Of a stretch of DNA of 14,072 bases, positions 1-7,190 are shown one piece after another; positions within the stretch are counted from its first letter, which is position 1; the number at the start of each line of letters is the position of its first letter. A model generated the notes under the pieces. The model was not told the origin of the DNA and searched no databases. It saw nothing but the letters and a program-made list of their open reading frames with translations. The stretch spans positions 1-14,072 of the forward strand of contig DFBP01000122.1 in assembly GCA_002366685.1 (NCBI GenBank). Reading direction: 5' to 3'. Source of the DNA: Rhodobacterales bacterium UBA3077 (GTDB taxonomy: Bacteria; Pseudomonadota; Alphaproteobacteria; Rhodobacterales; Rhodobacteraceae). A program made the position numbers and the translations under genes.

Positions 1-1
1 C

Positions 2-694
2 AAGCTGGTCAGCCTTGACTATAGCCAGATCGAGCTACGGATATTGGCGCATATTGCCGAGATCGACAGCTTGAAGCAGGCGTTCCATGACGGCCTCGAT
101 ATTCATGCCATGACCGCAAGCGAGATGTTTGACGTGCCTTTGAGCGAGATGACGCCCGAGATCCGGCGGCAGGCCAAGGCGATCAATTTTGGCGTTATCT
201 ACGGTATTTCCGGCTTTGGGCTGGCGCGGAACCTGCGGATTGAGCGCAAGGAAGCGCAGGGTTTTATTGACCGGTATTTCGAACGCTTTCCGGGAATTCG
301 CGAATATATGGATAGCACCGTCGCGGGTGCCAAAGAAAACGGTTATGTCGAAACCCTGTTTGGCCGGCGGATACATACTCCGAACATTTCAGCCAAGGGG
401 CCGCAAGCGGGCTTTGCCAAGCGCGCCGCGATCAATGCGCCCATTCAGGGCACCGCCGCCGATATTATCCGGCGGGCCATGATCAGAATGCCCGAAGCAA
501 TTTCCGGTTTGCCTGCCAAGATGCTGCTCCAGGTCCACGATGAACTGATTTTCGAGGTTGAAGAGGCAGCGGTCGAGGATACGATCTCAGCGGTCCGAAA
601 AATTATGGAGGGTGCGGCTGAACCGGCGGTGAAGATTTCGGTGCCGCTCGTGGTCGATGGCGGTGTTGGCCATAGTTGGTCTGAGGCGCATTGA
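2..694 (+). CDS. polA: DNA polymerase I, C-terminal polymerase domain (5' truncated by window edge)
   Basis: The last 230 residues of a family A DNA polymerase, which fills gaps in excision repair and Okazaki-fragment processing. The reading frame is open from the first bases, so the start lies outside the window. All three catalytic motifs are visible, numbered within the fragment: motif A DYSQIELR at 6-13 (first metal-binding Asp), motif B / O-helix at about 55-67 with the Arg, Lys59, Phe63 and Tyr67 pattern (RRQAKAINFGVIYG), and motif C VHDE at 178-181 (second catalytic Asp). The protein ends a normal distance past motif C with TGA at 692-694. The next gene's ATG begins on the last base of this stop, so the two are translationally coupled. 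Nothing in the visible part suggests inactivation. The 5'-nuclease and proofreading domains cannot be judged here. Confidence 0.97.
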   Translation, partial: KLVSLDYSQIELRILAHIAEIDSLKQAFHDGLDIHAMTASEMFDVPLSEMTPEIRRQAKAINFGVIYGISGFGLARNLRIERKEAQGFIDRYFERFPGIREYMDSTVAGAKENGYVETLFGRRIHTPNISAKGPQAGFAKRAAINAPIQGTAADIIRRAMIRMPEAISGLPAKMLLQVHDELIFEVEEAAVEDTISAVRKIMEGAAEPAVKISVPLVVDGGVGHSWSEAH

Positions 695-1955
695 TGTCAA
701 ATGGTAGTCAAAACAAAATTGATGAGCTGACAAGAGACGATGTTTTTAGCGAGCTTAAAAGTCTTGTTAATGTGTTTTGCCCTTTTGAAGCGGTCGGCAT
801 GGTTGGTCAGGAAATCAAGCACTCCCATTACCTTTCCTATATTCTAAACCCGAACCGACCGCATGGATTTGAAGACAAATTGCTGCATGGTTTTTTAACG
901 CTGGTTTTGCAGGATGCAATGGACGCAGGCGAGCGGCTAGCGATGCTCAACTTGAATAACGCACAAATCCGGCGCGAATGGAAGAATATAGACTTACTTA
1001 TCGAAATCCCGAGGTCAGATGGCTGCAAAGGTTTGATTGTAGCCATCGAGTTGAAAATTAACGCGGTTGAAAGCGAAGGCCAACTGAAGAAATATAACGA
1101 CATAATATTGCGAAACTATTTAGAGAGTGAATGGAACCAACAATTTGTGTTCTTGACCAAAAACGGGACCGTTCCTCAGAGGAAAACTGACCGAGAAATA
1201 TGGAAGCCATTGAAATTGGCCTCTGTCGTTCATCAGTTGGAAAAAGACGCTTCAGTGGCCGGGTTTTTTGGAACAAGTGCGGATATGCTGACCGCCTATA
1301 TAGAAATGATGAGGAGGCATCACATGGGGAACCCTGAGATAAAGAAAATTGCAGCACGTTTATGGAACCAGCACCCAGAAGCGCTTGACATTTTGATGCG
1401 TCACAAACCGGATTTGATAGGCGATGTTCTGAAGGAGCTTTGCGGTAGGAAAGGCGAAATCGCCGCGGAAATGGTTTCACAGCCTCGGTATGATTTTGTT
1501 GATGAAAAAAGCCAAAAAAAGATTCACCGGTTTAGCGTGAAATCCTGGAAGCAGATCGACGGATTGCAAATTGGTGACCAGACTATTCTGGATAGCAAAA
1601 ACCTTCTGGTAATCGAAATACAAATTGTTAAACATGAAATTCGCATCATGATTACGATGGTTGGAGGGGGTGAACCGAGGGTTCGCAAAGATTTTTACGA
1701 AAAAATAAAGAAGGAAGAAAAGTTACAAGGTATGCATTCGAAATCGCCCTGTATGGATTATCGAGATAGTTGGATACACCTTACCTCTAAAACCCTGTGG
1801 AGCAATGACGACGCAAAAGATACAGAAGTATCTCCTGAAAAAATTGTCGATGAGAGTGTTGTAAAAAGGGCCGCAGACTTCTTAGAAACAACTTTGCCTG
1901 TTTATGACAAAGTTATAGGTGAAGTATTTGGTAGCCCTTCCGTCATTGAGGGCAA
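689..1955. repeat. Short imperfect direct repeat flanking the PD-(D/E)XK gene
   Basis: CATTGATGTCAA at 689-700 and CATTGAGGGCAA at 1944-1955 match at 10 of 12 positions. They sit at the two ends of the AT-rich gene. Deleting one repeat plus the interval would leave the polA stop codon, then the GAGGG ribosome-binding site, then the exporter ATG. This could be a footprint of acquisition by short-homology recombination. A 10/12 match can also arise by chance, so the call is tentative. Confidence 0.3.
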
Positions 1956-1965
1956 GAATGTTTGA
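694..1965 (+). CDS. PD-(D/E)XK nuclease superfamily protein, probably acquired
   Basis: A 423-residue protein with the core of a PD-(D/E)XK nuclease fold. Asp100 lies in the strand NIDLLIEI, followed by Glu119 and Lys121 in VAIELKI, then a Gln130-x3-Tyr134 motif (QLKKY), an arrangement shared with RecB/Cas4-like nucleases. The N-terminal part around residues 33-65 (FE..., HSHYLSYILNPN) resembles the family Pfam calls PDDEXK_4. Residues after about 210 are charged, with no motif I recognise. ATG 694 is preferred over TTG 691: GAGG at 683-686 sits 7 nt upstream of it and it overlaps the polA stop by one base. The 3' end overlaps the exporter gene by 8 bp. Base use differs from the neighbours: 19 of 60 G/C at 1081-1140 and 25 of 60 at 1501-1560, against 36 of 60 in polA and 34 of 60 in the exporter. 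The fold and catalytic residues are seen; a defence or DNA-processing role is inference, and the substrate is unknown. Confidence 0.8.
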   Translation: MSNGSQNKIDELTRDDVFSELKSLVNVFCPFEAVGMVGQEIKHSHYLSYILNPNRPHGFEDKLLHGFLTLVLQDAMDAGERLAMLNLNNAQIRREWKNIDLLIEIPRSDGCKGLIVAIELKINAVESEGQLKKYNDIILRNYLESEWNQQFVFLTKNGTVPQRKTDREIWKPLKLASVVHQLEKDASVAGFFGTSADMLTAYIEMMRRHHMGNPEIKKIAARLWNQHPEALDILMRHKPDLIGDVLKELCGRKGEIAAEMVSQPRYDFVDEKSQKKIHRFSVKSWKQIDGLQIGDQTILDSKNLLVIEIQIVKHEIRIMITMVGGGEPRVRKDFYEKIKKEEKLQGMHSKSPCMDYRDSWIHLTSKTLWSNDDAKDTEVSPEKIVDESVVKRAADFLETTLPVYDKVIGEVFGSPSVIEGKNV

Positions 1966-2593
1966 CTATACCCTCTTGCATTGGACCACCTTTTTGTTGG
2001 CTGCAACGCTGCTGAACCTCTCGCCGGGGCCGGATATTGCGTTTATACTTGGGCAAACAGTGCGTAGTGGGCGCAGGGCCGGATTTGCCGCGATGTTTGG
2101 CATCTGGTCCGGCGCGTTTGGCCATGTGTTGATGGCGGCGGCCGGGTTGTCGGTTATTCTGGCAAGTTCGGCGGTTGCGTTTAGCGTCGTGAAATGGGCT
2201 GGCGCGGCCTATCTGATATTCCTTGGACTCAAGGCCTTGCGCTCGGATGGTGGCTCGTTTGTGGCTGAAGGCGGGCCGGTGCGGGCAGGGTTTCCAACCA
2301 TCTATAAGCAGGGGCTTACCGTTGGCTTGCTGAACCCCAAGGTCGCCATTTTCTTTTTGGCGTTTCTGCCTCAGTTTGTGGTGCAAGGCGCGGGGCCGGT
2401 GTGGGCGCAATTGTTTTTGCACGGTTTTTTGATCATCGTTGTGGCGGGCGTGATAGAGCCACCTTTAGTGATTTTGGGCGACAAGCTAACCGGAAAGCTG
2501 CGGGCAAACTCAAAGATCGGCTTATGGATGGACCGCACCTTGGGCGGCATTTTTGTGGCGCTTGGGCTGCGATTGGCGATGGAAGAACGCTAA
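1958..2593 (+). CDS. LysE/RhtB family amino-acid (or small-metabolite) exporter
   Basis: A 211-residue inner-membrane protein of typical LysE/RhtB length, with about six hydrophobic segments. Family signatures are present: LSPGPD at residues 21-26 in the first helix region and a GLLNPKVAIFFLAFLPQF-type stretch at 123-140. The family exports amino acids such as lysine, homoserine or threonine by proton antiport; the actual substrate cannot be read from the sequence. ATG 1958 is chosen because GAGGG at 1948-1952 lies 5 nt upstream; an in-frame GTG at 1919 would add 13 residues and lacks family support. It overlaps the preceding nuclease-like gene by 8 bp and probably shares the polA transcript. 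Its TAA (2591-2593) overlaps the stop codon of the converging MATE gene. Confidence 0.9.
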   Translation: MFDYTLLHWTTFLLAATLLNLSPGPDIAFILGQTVRSGRRAGFAAMFGIWSGAFGHVLMAAAGLSVILASSAVAFSVVKWAGAAYLIFLGLKALRSDGGSFVAEGGPVRAGFPTIYKQGLTVGLLNPKVAIFFLAFLPQFVVQGAGPVWAQLFLHGFLIIVVAGVIEPPLVILGDKLTGKLRANSKIGLWMDRTLGGIFVALGLRLAMEER

Positions 2594-3966
2594 ATAAGCC
2601 CAAGCCGGTCGCGATTGTAATAGCGCCACATGCCGAGCAGGCTGGCAACTGTTAGCCCAAAAGCCAGGCCGAGCCAAATACCGATGGCCCCCAGGCCAGT
2701 ATGTTGCGAAAGCAGATAGGCGGCCGGGATGCCGACCACCCAATAGGAAAACAACGCGATTTGCATGGGCACCCGCGTGTCTTTAAGCCCGCGTAACAGG
2801 CCAGCCGCAAGGACTTGCAAAGTATCAACCAATTGAAAAGCCGCCGCAACCGCGAGCAACGGGATGGCGAAGGCCAGAATGCTTGGGGCGTCTGCTGTGC
2901 TGAAATCGAGGAAGGTTGAAATTATGGGCGCGGGAAGCAGCACAAGAAGCGCGCTCACAGCGAGCGCAAAGCCTACCCCAACCAGAATAACGGTTTTTCC
3001 AGCCATTGCGACCTCGACCGCATCCTTACGTCCTTTTGCGAGGCCGATACGGATGGTGGCGACCTGACTGAGCCCAAGTGGCACCATAAACGCAACCGAG
3101 ATGATCTGCATGACAATGCCATGAGCCGCGAGAGGCACAGTGCCAAACCAGCCCATCATAATAGCGGAGAAGGAAAACAGGGCGAATTCAGCGAGAATTG
3201 AAATGCCGATCGGCCAACCAACTCGGACGACCTCGAAAAAGGCGGCCCAATCCGAGCGCCAGAACCGCTGCAACACCGCGTGCGGGCGGAGGCTCGGGTG
3301 CAGGTTGGCATAAAGCATAAGGAGTAACATAGAGAGCAGACTGGAGCCGAGCGTTGCAATAGCCGCGCCTTCGATTCCCATAGCGGGTGCGCCCCAGTTG
3401 CCAAAGATAAAGGCATAATTTAGGGCCGCATTGAGCCCGGCAGCGAGCAAGGTTATGATGAGCACAACATGGGCTTTGTTCACCACGCCAAAGTAGCTGC
3501 GAAGAACCATGATCATCAAGTTGGGCAGGAGCGCCCATTTGGCAATGGTCAGGTATTGATCCGCCATCTGGGCGAGCTCGGGCGCTTGCCCCAGCGCAAT
3601 AAATATCGGCTGCGCAAACCACATGATCGGAAACGTAGCGAGGCTGAACGCGATGACCACCCAAAAGCCCATCCGCACGGCGCGTCTGAGGATGGTGGTA
3701 TCGCCGCCACCAAGCGCATGGGCCGCCAGCGGCACAACAGCCTGAGCAAAACCTGAACCGGTTAAGAGCAGTATTAGAAAGAGCTGGGTGCCGAGCACCG
3801 AGGCCGCCAGCGGCGCAGCACCAAGCCAGCCGAGCATGACTGTGTCGGTGATACTCATAAGAATTTGGGCGAGCATCGCGCCCACCATGGGTAGGCCAAG
3901 CAAAACCGTGGCGCGCAAATGCGGGCCAAAGGTGTGACGCTGCGGCGCGGCTGTGGCTTCTGACAT
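2590..3966 (-). CDS. MATE family multidrug/toxin extrusion transporter (NorM-like)
   Basis: A 458-residue integral membrane protein with about 12 hydrophobic segments in two similar halves. The N-terminal half carries the usual MATE opening (LGLPMVGAMLAQILMSITDTVMLG), with a comparable stretch near residue 250 (VGWPIGISILAEFALFS). Family members expel cationic drugs and metabolites using Na+ or H+ gradients; substrate and coupling ion are not readable here. ATG 3966 gives the usual short N-terminus, with a weak GGA 7 nt upstream. ATG 4011 would add 15 residues and has an AGG 7 nt upstream, so it cannot be excluded. The gene lies 83 nt downstream of the CinA-like gene on the same strand. A TAAAAT hexamer (plus coordinates 4025-4030) could be a -10 element for its own promoter, but no good -35 matches it. 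It converges with the LysE-type gene with a 4-bp overlap, leaving no room for a terminator between them. Confidence 0.92.
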   Translation of the reverse strand: MSEATAAPQRHTFGPHLRATVLLGLPMVGAMLAQILMSITDTVMLGWLGAAPLAASVLGTQLFLILLLTGSGFAQAVVPLAAHALGGGDTTILRRAVRMGFWVVIAFSLATFPIMWFAQPIFIALGQAPELAQMADQYLTIAKWALLPNLMIMVLRSYFGVVNKAHVVLIITLLAAGLNAALNYAFIFGNWGAPAMGIEGAAIATLGSSLLSMLLLMLYANLHPSLRPHAVLQRFWRSDWAAFFEVVRVGWPIGISILAEFALFSFSAIMMGWFGTVPLAAHGIVMQIISVAFMVPLGLSQVATIRIGLAKGRKDAVEVAMAGKTVILVGVGFALAVSALLVLLPAPIISTFLDFSTADAPSILAFAIPLLAVAAAFQLVDTLQVLAAGLLRGLKDTRVPMQIALFSYWVVGIPAAYLLSQHTGLGAIGIWLGLAFGLTVASLLGMWRYYNRDRLGLI

Positions 3967-4049
3967 AACTATTTCCGAAAATCGCGCGGCAAAATGGCGG
4001 CACGATGGCATCAACTTACCTAAGATTTTACCAAATTAAAGCGAAAACC

Positions 4050-4763
4050 TTACCGAAGGGTCAATAATTTTGCCTCAATAACCGCCAAGAGCGCCGGATC
4101 CGTGCTGCGCGCCACAAGATTACTGCCAAAAACCCCTTCGTGAATAAAGGGGTAAGACCCGATGGATGCTTGGGGAAAATCACTGGCGATCTCGGCCAGC
4201 ACGCCAGCTAGTTGGCCTTCGGGTTTTTCTATACGCACCGAAACTGAAAGCATAGGTGTGCCACCGGTGAGGGTAGGGAGCAAACTGGCGACCATGGCTT
4301 TAAAAACGGCCGGAACGCCCGCCATAACATGCACGTTGCCAAGGCTAAACCCTGGTGCTTTGCTGACAGGGTTATCGATCAATGTGGCCCCATCGGGGAT
4401 GCGGGCCATGCGCAGGCGCATTTCGTTGAGGTCAGCCGGGTCACCGTAGTGGGTGGCGAGTATGGCGCGCGCATCTTCCCGCACATCAATGTTTGCACTG
4501 AAGGCGGCCGCAATGGCATCGGCAGTTATATCATCATGAGTGGGGCCAATCCCGCCTGACGTAAATACGTGGGTGTATCGCGCCCGCAGGGCGTTTACCG
4601 CGTCAATTATGACCGCATTATCGTCCGAAACCACACGTATTTCACATAGTTCTATTCCGGCTTCGGTAAGGCGTTTCGCGAGATAGTTGCCGTTTGTATC
4701 TTGGGTGCGGCCTGAAAGTATTTCGTCGCCAATCAGCAAAATGGCAGCGGTCGGGTTCGGCAT
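4050..4763 (-). CDS. CinA-type molybdopterin-binding-fold protein (COG1058), stand-alone
   Basis: A 237-residue protein made of the MoaB/Mog-like (MoCF_biosynth) fold found at the N-terminus of CinA. It has IGDEILSG at 11-18, TSGGIGPTHDDIT at 68-80 (the conserved GGxGPTxDD ligand loop) and VMAGVP at 146-151. The C-terminal NMN-amidohydrolase (PncC) domain of full CinA is absent, as is common for the shorter alphaproteobacterial form, so this is not judged a truncation. COG1058 domains have been linked to ADP-ribose pyrophosphatase activity and nicotinamide-nucleotide salvage; the competence/damage-inducible name is historical. ATG 4763 is chosen over upstream starts (up to 4901, inside the divergent sfsA) because GGAG lies 7 nt before it and family similarity begins at once. 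It is divergent from sfsA across 36 bp. Confidence 0.88.
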   Translation of the reverse strand: MPNPTAAILLIGDEILSGRTQDTNGNYLAKRLTEAGIELCEIRVVSDDNAVIIDAVNALRARYTHVFTSGGIGPTHDDITADAIAAAFSANIDVREDARAILATHYGDPADLNEMRLRMARIPDGATLIDNPVSKAPGFSLGNVHVMAGVPAVFKAMVASLLPTLTGGTPMLSVSVRIEKPEGQLAGVLAEIASDFPQASIGSYPFIHEGVFGSNLVARSTDPALLAVIEAKLLTLR

Positions 4764-4799
4764 CTTGAAGCTCCGGCTATGGCGGGGTAGGGATAGAGC

Positions 4800-5504
4800 A
4801 TGAAATATGCCCAGCCCCTTGTTCGCGCGACTCTTGTTAAAAGGTATAAACGCTTTTTGGCAGATGTCACCCTTGAGGATGGCCGTGAAGTAACCGCCCA
4901 TTGCGCCAACCCCGGCGCGATGACAGGTTTGGCAACAGAGGGTACGCAGGTTTGGCTAGAGCCAAATGACGACCCAAACCGGAAGTTGCGCTTTAGCTGG
5001 AAGCTCGCCGAAATCGGAGGGGCGCTCATAGGTATGGATACCGCAATGCCCAACAAGCTCGTAGGTGAGGCGCTGGCGGCGAGGGCATTGCCGGAACTCG
5101 CGGCCTATGGTTCTGTGCGGCCCGAAGTGAAGTATGGCGAAAATAGCCGGATTGACTTTTTGCTCTCCCAAGAGGGGCTGCCCGACTGTTATGTGGAGGT
5201 CAAAAGCGCCAACCTCTCGCGCAAGGCAGGGCTTTGCGAGTTTCCTGATACAGTGACCAAACGCGGGTCCAAGCACCTTAACGAGCTGGCGAGCATGGTT
5301 TCATCCGGCCACAGGGCTGTGATGCTTTACCTTGTGCAGCGCACCGATAGCACAGCGTTTGCGCTGGCCGATGACATCGACCCTACTTATGCGAAAAATT
5401 TCAAGGCAGCTCGCGCGGCAGGGGTGGAGGTGCTTTGCTATCGTGCCGACCTCACGATTGAAGGCGCTCGCTTTGGCAAGGCCTTGCCGATTGTGGCGCG
5501 GTGA
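4800..5504 (+). CDS. sfsA: SfsA family protein (sugar fermentation stimulation protein homologue)
   Basis: A 234-residue protein of normal SfsA length. Hallmarks are CANPGAMTG at 35-43, RIDFLL at 117-122, YVEVKSANL at 131-139 and FPDTVTKRGSKHLNEL at 148-163. The Asp119, Glu133, Lys135 set fits a PD-(D/E)XK-type nuclease core, after an N-terminal OB-like nucleic-acid-binding region. The family was named from an E. coli maltose-metabolism phenotype and binds DNA; its cellular job remains unclear. ATG 4800 has AGGGA at 4789-4793, 6 nt upstream. It diverges from the CinA-like gene, so any promoter must overlap the 36-bp gap or that gene's first codons. map follows after 36 bp on the same strand, and sfsA, map and radC look like one transcription unit. 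Confidence 0.95.
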   Translation: MKYAQPLVRATLVKRYKRFLADVTLEDGREVTAHCANPGAMTGLATEGTQVWLEPNDDPNRKLRFSWKLAEIGGALIGMDTAMPNKLVGEALAARALPELAAYGSVRPEVKYGENSRIDFLLSQEGLPDCYVEVKSANLSRKAGLCEFPDTVTKRGSKHLNELASMVSSGHRAVMLYLVQRTDSTAFALADDIDPTYAKNFKAARAAGVEVLCYRADLTIEGARFGKALPIVAR

Positions 5505-5540
5505 ATTATATGCATCCCATACCCATTTCAGGAGGCCCAA

Positions 5541-6356
5541 ATGGCGCGCGCTAGCACTGGATTTTTGAACAAAGATGGCATCCGCATTCATCCGGCAGAG
5601 GATTTTGCCGGCATGCACGCCTCTGGCCAGTTGGCGGCTCAATGTCTGGATATGATCGGGGAGTATGTAAAACCCGGAGTCACCACCGGTGAGCTGGATG
5701 CCCGCATTCAGGCCTTTATTGAAGATGCGGGCGCGACTTCGGCCACCATCGGCTATCGCGGCTACGAACATGCGAGCTGTATCTCGATCAACCACGTGGT
5801 TTGCCACGGGATTCCGGGCGCCAAGGTGCTGAAAGACGGCGATATCCTGAATATTGACGTGACTTGCATCCTTGATGGTTGGTTCGGAGATACCTCGCGC
5901 ATGTATGTGGCGGGCAAGCTCTCGCGGCGCGACGAACGCTTGATCGAGGTAACGCATGAAAGCCTGATGCTCGGTATAGCGGCCGTGAAACCGGGTAACA
6001 CATTCGGCGACATTGGCGCTGCGATCCAGCAATATGCCGAGAGCCACCGAATGAGCGTGGTGCGCGATTTTTGCGGGCACGGGCTGGGGCAGGTGTTCCA
6101 TGCTGCGCCAAATGTGTTGCATTACGGCCGCCCCGGAACTTTGGCTGAACTGGAGCCCGGCATGTTTTTCACGATCGAACCGATGATCAATCTCGGGCGC
6201 GCAAGCACAAAAGTGCTGGCTGACGGTTGGACAGCGGTCACTAAAGACAAGAAAAACACGGCCCAGTTCGAACACTCGATCGGCGTAACCGAAGAAGGGT
6301 GTGAAATATTCACACTTTCCCCTGCTGGAAAATTTTATCCGAGTTGGGGCGCTTAA
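5541..6356 (+). CDS. map: Type I methionine aminopeptidase
   Basis: A 271-residue enzyme that removes the initiator methionine from nascent proteins in the cytoplasm. All five metal ligands of the pita-bread fold are present: Asp106 (NIDVT), Asp117 (GDTSR), His180 (CGHGLG), Glu213 (TIEPM) and Glu244 (FEHS). The substrate-side histidines His89 (VVCHGIP) and His187 are also in place, so the enzyme should be active. Length is typical of the bacterial type I form. The start is firm: a full AGGAGG at 5530-5535, 5 nt before ATG 5541. The gene lies 36 bp after sfsA and 35 bp before radC on the same strand. This gene is usually essential when single-copy. Confidence 0.97.
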   Translation: MARASTGFLNKDGIRIHPAEDFAGMHASGQLAAQCLDMIGEYVKPGVTTGELDARIQAFIEDAGATSATIGYRGYEHASCISINHVVCHGIPGAKVLKDGDILNIDVTCILDGWFGDTSRMYVAGKLSRRDERLIEVTHESLMLGIAAVKPGNTFGDIGAAIQQYAESHRMSVVRDFCGHGLGQVFHAAPNVLHYGRPGTLAELEPGMFFTIEPMINLGRASTKVLADGWTAVTKDKKNTAQFEHSIGVTEEGCEIFTLSPAGKFYPSWGA

Positions 6357-6363
6357 GGCTTTG

Positions 6364-6388
6364 TTAACCATGTCGGTGGCATGGTTAA
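6364..6388. promoter_or_regulatory. Inverted repeat of two TTAACCAT motifs before radC (candidate CtrA site or start-site hairpin)
   Basis: TTAACCATG (6364-6372) and CATGGTTAA (6380-6388) form a perfect 9-bp inverted repeat around the 7-nt loop TCGGTGG. TTAACCAT is a known variant of the binding motif of CtrA, the alphaproteobacterial cell-cycle and motility regulator. Here two copies face each other, three bases before the radC ATG. The only Shine-Dalgarno-like bases (GGTGG, 6375-6379) are in the loop. It could therefore act on DNA as an operator or on RNA as a translational hairpin. The repeat is seen; its function is inferred. Confidence 0.5.
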
Positions 6389-6391
6389 TGT

Positions 6392-7156
6392 ATGACAACC
6401 CGTAACCAGTTTGCCGAGAAACCCTTTCCCGGATTTGATGCCGATTTTGCTGCGGTTCCGCGGGCAAAGCCACAGCAACAGCAGGAACCCCACTATACCA
6501 ACCATCGCGCCCGATTGCGGGCTCGCTTTATGCGCGCCGGTTCAACTTCATTGGCCGATTACGAAATGCTGGAGCTTGTACTCTTTCGCGCGATTCCGAG
6601 GCGAGATGTTAAGCCGCTGGCCAAGCGGCTGTTGGCTGAATTTGGGGATTTCAACCGCGTTATCACCGCGCCGCCTGCGCGGCTGGCGCAGGTTCAAGGC
6701 ATCGGAGACGCGGCGGTGCAGGAGCTCAAGATTGTCGAGGCGGCGGCTCAAATGCTGGGGCAGGCGCGGGTGCTCGGGCAGAATGCCATCGCCTCCTGGA
6801 GTTCCCTGATGGAATATTGCAAAACCGTGATGGCTCACCGCGAAACCGAGCAATTTCGCGTGTTGTATCTGGATCGTAAAAACACACTAATTGCGGATGA
6901 AGCACAGGCTGTTGGCACGGTGGACCATGTGCCTGTATACCCGCGGGAAGTTGTAAAGCGTGCGCTTGAACTCAATGCCTCGTCTTTGATTTTGGTCCAT
7001 AACCATCCGTCAGGAAGCCCCGATCCGTCCGATGAAGATATTCTTATGACCAATAAAATTGTTGCCGCGGCAAAGACCCTCGGGCTCTCGGTTCATGACC
7101 ATATCATCATCGGCAAAGAACGTGATTCCAGCTTTAAGGCTTTGGGGCTGATTTAA
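6392..7156 (+). CDS. radC: RadC family JAB/MPN (JAMM) domain protein
   Basis: A 254-residue protein with the full RadC layout: a helix-hairpin-helix-like region around residues 85-118 (VQGIGDAAVQELK), then a JAMM metalloprotease-like domain from about residue 135 to the end. The metal-binding motif is intact: His203-x-His205, Ser213, Asp216 in HNHPSGSPDPSDED. Homologues were long called DNA-repair proteins, but the original E. coli radC assignment was withdrawn. Links to natural transformation and mobile-element contexts are reported, and the molecular role is unsettled. The first 35 residues are Gln/Pro-rich and probably flexible. ATG 6392 is the only sensible start, yet there is no proper ribosome-binding site; the bases just upstream are a 9-bp inverted repeat. 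It is probably cotranscribed with map, with possible separate control at that repeat. Confidence 0.93.
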   Translation: MTTRNQFAEKPFPGFDADFAAVPRAKPQQQQEPHYTNHRARLRARFMRAGSTSLADYEMLELVLFRAIPRRDVKPLAKRLLAEFGDFNRVITAPPARLAQVQGIGDAAVQELKIVEAAAQMLGQARVLGQNAIASWSSLMEYCKTVMAHRETEQFRVLYLDRKNTLIADEAQAVGTVDHVPVYPREVVKRALELNASSLILVHNHPSGSPDPSDEDILMTNKIVAAAKTLGLSVHDHIIIGKERDSSFKALGLI

Positions 7157-7176
7157 TTGGCTTTGTCTACAATCGG

Positions 7177-7190
7177 AGCCAGCGGCTTTT
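7177..7190 (+). terminator. Possible small terminator hairpin after radC
   Basis: AGCC (7177-7180), loop AGC, GGCT (7184-7187), followed by a run of four T ending at 7190; two G.U pairs could extend the stem outward. An overlapping alternative stem is TGGCT 7158-7162 with AGCCA 7177-7181. It lies in the 32-bp gap between convergent genes and runs into the last codon of the opposite gene. The stem and T run are both short, so it is a weak candidate. Confidence 0.3.

Noticed and set aside
1919..1957. Extended LysE-type start at GTG 1919
   Set aside because: It would lengthen the overlap with the upstream gene and add 13 non-hydrophobic residues; ATG 1958 has GAGGG at ideal spacing and the family-typical N-terminus.
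4765..4793. TTGAAG, 17 bp, TAGGGA as an sfsA promoter
   Set aside because: The -10 match is very poor and the transcript would start at about the ATG itself.
4764..4901. Extended start for the CinA-like gene up to 4901
   Set aside because: The extra 46 residues run antisense through sfsA codons and lack family similarity; ATG 4763 has GGAG at 7 nt.
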